NCBI GenBank assembly: GCA_003577005.1
Contig: QEUW01000331.1
Coordinates: 1 to 8,596 of the forward strand
Direction of reading: 5' to 3'
Source: Chloroflexota bacterium
GTDB lineage: Bacteria; Chloroflexota; Anaerolineae; Caldilineales; Caldilineaceae
Length of the DNA: 8,596 nt
The translations under genes and the position numbers were made by a program. This document shows, piece by piece, positions 6,055-8,596 of this stretch. The first letter of the stretch is position 1. Each line of letters begins with the position of its first letter. The notes under the pieces were generated by a model. The model made no database searches, was not told the origin of the DNA, and worked only from the letters and a program-made list of their open reading frames with translations.

Positions 6055-6282
6055 ATGCCAAATCGTCAGCGGAATGGGCGGCTCGATGAACAGACAGTCA
6101 CCTATACGCTGCTCAAAGATGGAAAATTCTATATTATCGAGAATGTACCCGCCCGCGTCGATGTGGAGACAGGTGAACAATACTTTGCACCGCAGACGGT
6201 GGAACGGTTGCAGCAGACGATTTGGAGCCAACGCAAACCGGTCCGTGTACTGGAAACACCTGTCTATGAGTTTGTCGCGTAA
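6055..6282 (+). CDS. YgiT/MqsA-type antitoxin N-domain protein lacking the zinc cysteines
   Basis: The 75-residue protein matches the YgiT-type zinc-finger antitoxin pattern: VTYTLLKDGKFYIIENVPARV at 15-35, GEQYFAPQTVERLQ at 40-53, and the tail PVRVLETPVYEF at 62-73. Family members normally bind zinc through C-x2-C near the start and another C-x2-C before GE. Here the first pair aligns to N3 and R6 (followed by NGRL) and the second to D36 and T39, so no cysteine remains. The ATG at 6055 is chosen because AGGAGG ends eight bases before it and a promoter precedes it; the longer frame from 5992 overlaps that promoter. No toxin gene is adjacent. It converges on the PIN-like remnant with 15 bases between. 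The fold assignment is by recognised pattern; whether it still acts as an antitoxin is unknown. Confidence 0.78.
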   Translation: MPNRQRNGRLDEQTVTYTLLKDGKFYIIENVPARVDVETGEQYFAPQTVERLQQTIWSQRKPVRVLETPVYEFVA

Positions 6283-6297
6283 CAGCTGCGCTTTGAA

Positions 6298-6504
6298 TCA
6301 GTGGAATTCTTGCAAGAACCGGATGGTGTTCCGCATAGCAGTCTCATCGACTCGATTTAGCAAGTTGAGGACAAGGCGGAGCAACAGGTGGAATTGATCA
6401 CCTTGAAGCTGGGGTGAGACGATGAGGCCGGGGAATTCACGACCCTCTTCGTAGAAAGCGTCAGCTAAAGGAACGAAATCTTTCAGGTACAATTTGATGG
6501 CCAC
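6298..6504 (-). pseudogene. Internally deleted DUF5615 / PIN-like toxin remnant
   Basis: The 68-codon frame joins a typical DUF5615 N-terminus (AIKLYL, residues 2-7) directly to the C-terminal part of the family: KDFVPLADAFYEEGREFPGLIVSPQ at 8-32, a leucine-rich helix LLLRLVLNLLN at 40-50, and ETAMRNTIRFLQEF at 54-67. Full-length partners of DUF433 antitoxins are usually about 110-125 residues and carry the conserved acidic residues and SDEE region in the missing middle. Roughly 40-50 residues, including most of the presumed active site, are therefore absent without loss of frame. The GTG at 6504 lies 11 bases after the DUF433 stop codon, the spacing of an ordinary toxin-antitoxin operon, but without a clear ribosome binding site. 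It is most likely an inactive toxin; a short functional protein is not excluded. Confidence 0.72.
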
Positions 6505-6515
6505 GGCGGTCTGGC

Positions 6516-6884
6516 TTAGGCCTGATTGGGTCGGGAGATGATTCCATCTTTCCCAAGTTGTAATCCAGTGCGTTGCAACACATGTTCGATTCGATTTGCT
6601 TCGATCAACGCTTCAATCTCGGCCTGATGGTCAATATAGTAGCTGATGGCATCGTATACAGCCGCCGCGGCGAGATGGGGATAGTCGCGGAGAATCTCCT
6701 CGACCGTCATCCCCGCCTTGTAATACCCTGCGATCAAGCGTACACTGATGCGGGTGTTTTCAATTACCGGCTCACCCCCACAGACTCCGGGGATACGCAC
6801 AATATGGGGGTGCTCCGTGCGCTGGACCTGCGTTTGCTCAACACAGGACAGAACCGCTTCGGCTGTCGATTGTCTAGCTCCCAT
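6516..6884 (-). CDS. DUF433 family antitoxin
   Basis: The DUF433 domain spans about residues 27-97: HIVRIPGVCGGEPVIENTRI at 27-46 (family signature PGVCGG-P-I--TRI), then VRLIAGYYKAGMTVEEILRDYP at 48-69, and AAVYDAISYYIDHQAEIE at 74-91. Proteins of this family are predicted DNA-binding antitoxins paired with DUF5615/PIN-like RNase toxins. The ATG at 6884 has GAGGTGAG about five bases upstream and a TTGACG/TAGAGT promoter 37 bases upstream. At 122 residues it is longer than the usual 75-90 because of a 26-residue N-terminal and a 25-residue C-terminal extension. The toxin that follows is truncated, so this antitoxin seems to be an orphan that may still repress its own promoter. Confidence 0.87.
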   Translation of the reverse strand: MGARQSTAEAVLSCVEQTQVQRTEHPHIVRIPGVCGGEPVIENTRISVRLIAGYYKAGMTVEEILRDYPHLAAAAVYDAISYYIDHQAEIEALIEANRIEHVLQRTGLQLGKDGIISRPNQA

Positions 6885-6920
6885 TGTTGCTCACCTCTAC
6901 ATCCAAACTCACAGACCATC

Positions 6921-6949
6921 ACTCTAGCAGCGACGTGTGCATTCGTCAA
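6921..6949 (-). promoter_or_regulatory. Sigma70-like promoter of the DUF433 operon
   Basis: On the minus strand TTGACG (6944-6949) and TAGAGT (6921-6926) are 17 bases apart. The start of transcription would be near 6914, about 30 bases before the ATG at 6884. It lies in the 107-base gap after the ATPase gene, so the pair can be expressed separately from it. Confidence 0.65.
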
Positions 6950-6991
6950 ACAGAATTGGCATTCGCATGATACACTGACAAGCCCGCAGAA

Positions 6992-8596
6992 TCAGTAGGC
7001 CAACTCCACTAAGAGCGCCTTCGCCTCTTGCAGATCCGCCGTGTCAAACCCCTCGGTAAACCAGCCGTAGATCTCGGCCAGGCGGGTGCGAGCCTCATCC
7101 CGCCGGCCCTGCCGCTGCCAGAGACGGCAGAGGCTCATTACCGCTCGCAGCTCGAATGACCTGGCCGCTTGGGTACGGGCAATCTCGATGGCCTGGTCGA
7201 ATGACGCTTCGGCCTCGGCATATCGCTCGTGTTGCACCAGCCATTCCCCCCGCAACCGGTGCAACTCGGCGTCGCCCGAGCGCTGGCCGGATTGCTCGGA
7301 CATGGCAAAGCCTTCGTCGAGGGTGGCGGCGGCGTCCTCCCACTGGCCGGCCTGCATCTGCGCCTCCGCCAGCCAGGCCAGGCGGTGGGTCTGGAACATG
7401 GTGTGATTGGCAGCCTTGAACTCATCAATACCATTGCGCATCAGAGCAATTCCTTCGTCGAGTCTGCCCTGTTGCGCCAATACCCAGCCCTGGATTACCA
7501 AATCTTCAATGCGCGAAGTCTGAATGCCGCCGTATTGGACATCTAGGGCGCTCATCCGCCCGGCGTGCTTAGCCACTCGCTCGGTGGCGCGGATGTACCG
7601 CTCAACTAATGATGCAAAAAACAATGCAATTGATAGCTGCATGGGATCGCCCACTCGCTCCGTCAGCGCGACCACCTCCGCGACTTTAGCACTTGCGCGG
7701 TTGGGGTAGCCTACGAGTAATAGTGCAAAGGCGAGATTGCTAGGAACCGCCGATGCAATCGAAACCATATGCACAGGTTCGGGATATATCGCTAGCGCCT
7801 CTTTATATGATGCTTCTGCGCGTTGAAGATGATCGAGTGCAACGGCTAGACGTCCAAGTTGCAGGTGACCCAATCCGCTGCCCTGATAAGCCCAGCAAAC
7901 GAGCGACGGATCTTCCAGTTGGAGTGCTAGATTTAGCAACTGGTCGGCATGCTTAATCGCTTTGTCCATTTTCCCCGATGCGCCAAAGAACTGGCGTAGC
8001 CGTTGATGACCTCGAAACTTTAGTTTGGCCTGGTCGATCTGAGGTAAAAGCGCCTCAATTTGCATGTTAACTCCGGCAGTTTCAGGCACTGCAAACCCGC
8101 GGAAAACCGCTAGGCTCTCAGCCTTCGCCAGCAGCATGGCGAATTCCTGATCCATCCTCTGAGCCGTTTTGGGCAACTGCTTGTGCAAGACCAAACCGGC
8201 ATCGAGCAATTCAGTAGCGCCAGCGTGGTCGAACCGGTGGACGGCAACATCAGCTGCGCGTTGATAATAGCGTATTGCCTGCTCCGGCGCACCGGCATAC
8301 TCATGATGTGCTGCCAACTGCGCGCTCACCGCATCCAAATCATCCGCATAGACCCGTTCGAGCGCCCGCGCCACCCGCCGGTGCAGCAGGGGGCGCTGCA
8401 CCGGGCTGATCGACCCATACGCCACCTCGCGGATGCGGTCATGGCTGAAGTCATAGGCCTGGCCGCCCTGGGTGCGGACAATTCCGCGTTGCCACAGCTC
8501 GTCCAGGTTGCGCACGACCTCGCTTTCCTCGTCTTCGCTGGCCGCCTGTAACAGACCGAAGGTGAACGAGCGCCCAATGGCCGCGGCCAGGCTCGC
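6992..8596 (-). CDS. Large AAA/STAND-type ATPase regulator with TPR-like repeats (5' end outside window)
   Basis: The frame is open through the right window edge and gives 534 C-terminal residues. The first 27 codons read as the end of the winged-helix part of an NTPase module (IGRSFTFGLLQAAS), followed by LDELWQRGIVRTQGG and YDFSHDRIREVAYGSISP, a signature seen in AAA-type ATPases fused to BTAD/SARP, kinase or adenylate-cyclase domains. From about residue 65 on there are helical TPR-like pairs, for example AGAPEQAIRYYQRAADVAV, GRLAVALDHLQRAEASYKEA and ERYAEAEASFDQAIEIART. These proteins act as signal-responsive regulators, with the TPR region sensing a ligand or partner. The N-terminal output domain and P-loop lie outside. 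G+C falls from about 75% at the ends to 47-52% around 7741-7860. No terminator is seen after the TGA at 6992. Confidence 0.88.
   Translation of the reverse strand, partial: ASLAAAIGRSFTFGLLQAASEDEESEVVRNLDELWQRGIVRTQGGQAYDFSHDRIREVAYGSISPVQRPLLHRRVARALERVYADDLDAVSAQLAAHHEYAGAPEQAIRYYQRAADVAVHRFDHAGATELLDAGLVLHKQLPKTAQRMDQEFAMLLAKAESLAVFRGFAVPETAGVNMQIEALLPQIDQAKLKFRGHQRLRQFFGASGKMDKAIKHADQLLNLALQLEDPSLVCWAYQGSGLGHLQLGRLAVALDHLQRAEASYKEALAIYPEPVHMVSIASAVPSNLAFALLLVGYPNRASAKVAEVVALTERVGDPMQLSIALFFASLVERYIRATERVAKHAGRMSALDVQYGGIQTSRIEDLVIQGWVLAQQGRLDEGIALMRNGIDEFKAANHTMFQTHRLAWLAEAQMQAGQWEDAAATLDEGFAMSEQSGQRSGDAELHRLRGEWLVQHERYAEAEASFDQAIEIARTQAARSFELRAVMSLCRLWQRQGRRDEARTRLAEIYGWFTEGFDTADLQEAKALLVELAY

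Noticed and set aside
5665..6231. Minus-strand open frame of 188 codons
   Set aside because: It overlaps the YgiT-like gene and its promoter in antisense, has no ribosome binding site, and its Cys/Ile/Pro-rich translation has no recognisable domain.
1..8596. CRISPR array, prophage or complete insertion sequence
   Set aside because: No regularly spaced repeats of CRISPR length, no integrase, transposase or phage structural gene could be found on either strand.

Overview
The window looks like part of a Chloroflexota chromosome (Anaerolineae/Caldilineae-like). This is an inference from gene content: a family-5 solute-binding lipoprotein with a long Ala/Pro/Glu linker, a DppB-type permease, a large ATPase/TPR regulator, a DUF433 antitoxin and a PAP2/haloperoxidase-like lipoprotein. 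No rRNA or other phylogenetic marker is present. The main genes are GC-rich (hand-counted 60-base lines reach 75-85% G+C), while the block at about 5.04-6.99 kb and part of the ATPase gene are near 47-52%.

Left part (1-3400), all minus strand: an ABC importer operon for peptides or other oligomeric solutes. The binding lipoprotein (738-2822) is transcribed first and the permease (1-531, cut by the window edge) second. The 206-base gap between them holds two hairpins. Upstream lies a gene-free leader of about 580 bases with two sigma70-like promoters.

Middle (3401-5040), minus strand: a small gene of unknown function overlaps by four bases (GTGA) a lipoprotein made of two tandem PAP2/vanadium-haloperoxidase-like domains. 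The first domain has Asn where the catalytic/vanadate-binding His should be; the second keeps it. A 14-bp hairpin follows the gene.

Low-GC island (5041-6990): an unrecognised beta-rich 142-residue protein; a gene-poor 400-base stretch with a tandem 13-bp repeat and seven same-orientation GATCC words; a plus-strand YgiT/MqsA-type antitoxin that has lost all four zinc cysteines; and, convergent to it, an intact DUF433 antitoxin followed by an internally deleted DUF5615/PIN-like toxin. It reads as a graveyard of toxin-antitoxin modules whose antitoxins still have good promoters and ribosome binding sites.

Right edge (6992-8596), minus strand: the C-terminal part of a large STAND/AAA-type ATPase regulator with TPR-like repeats; its 5' end is outside the window.
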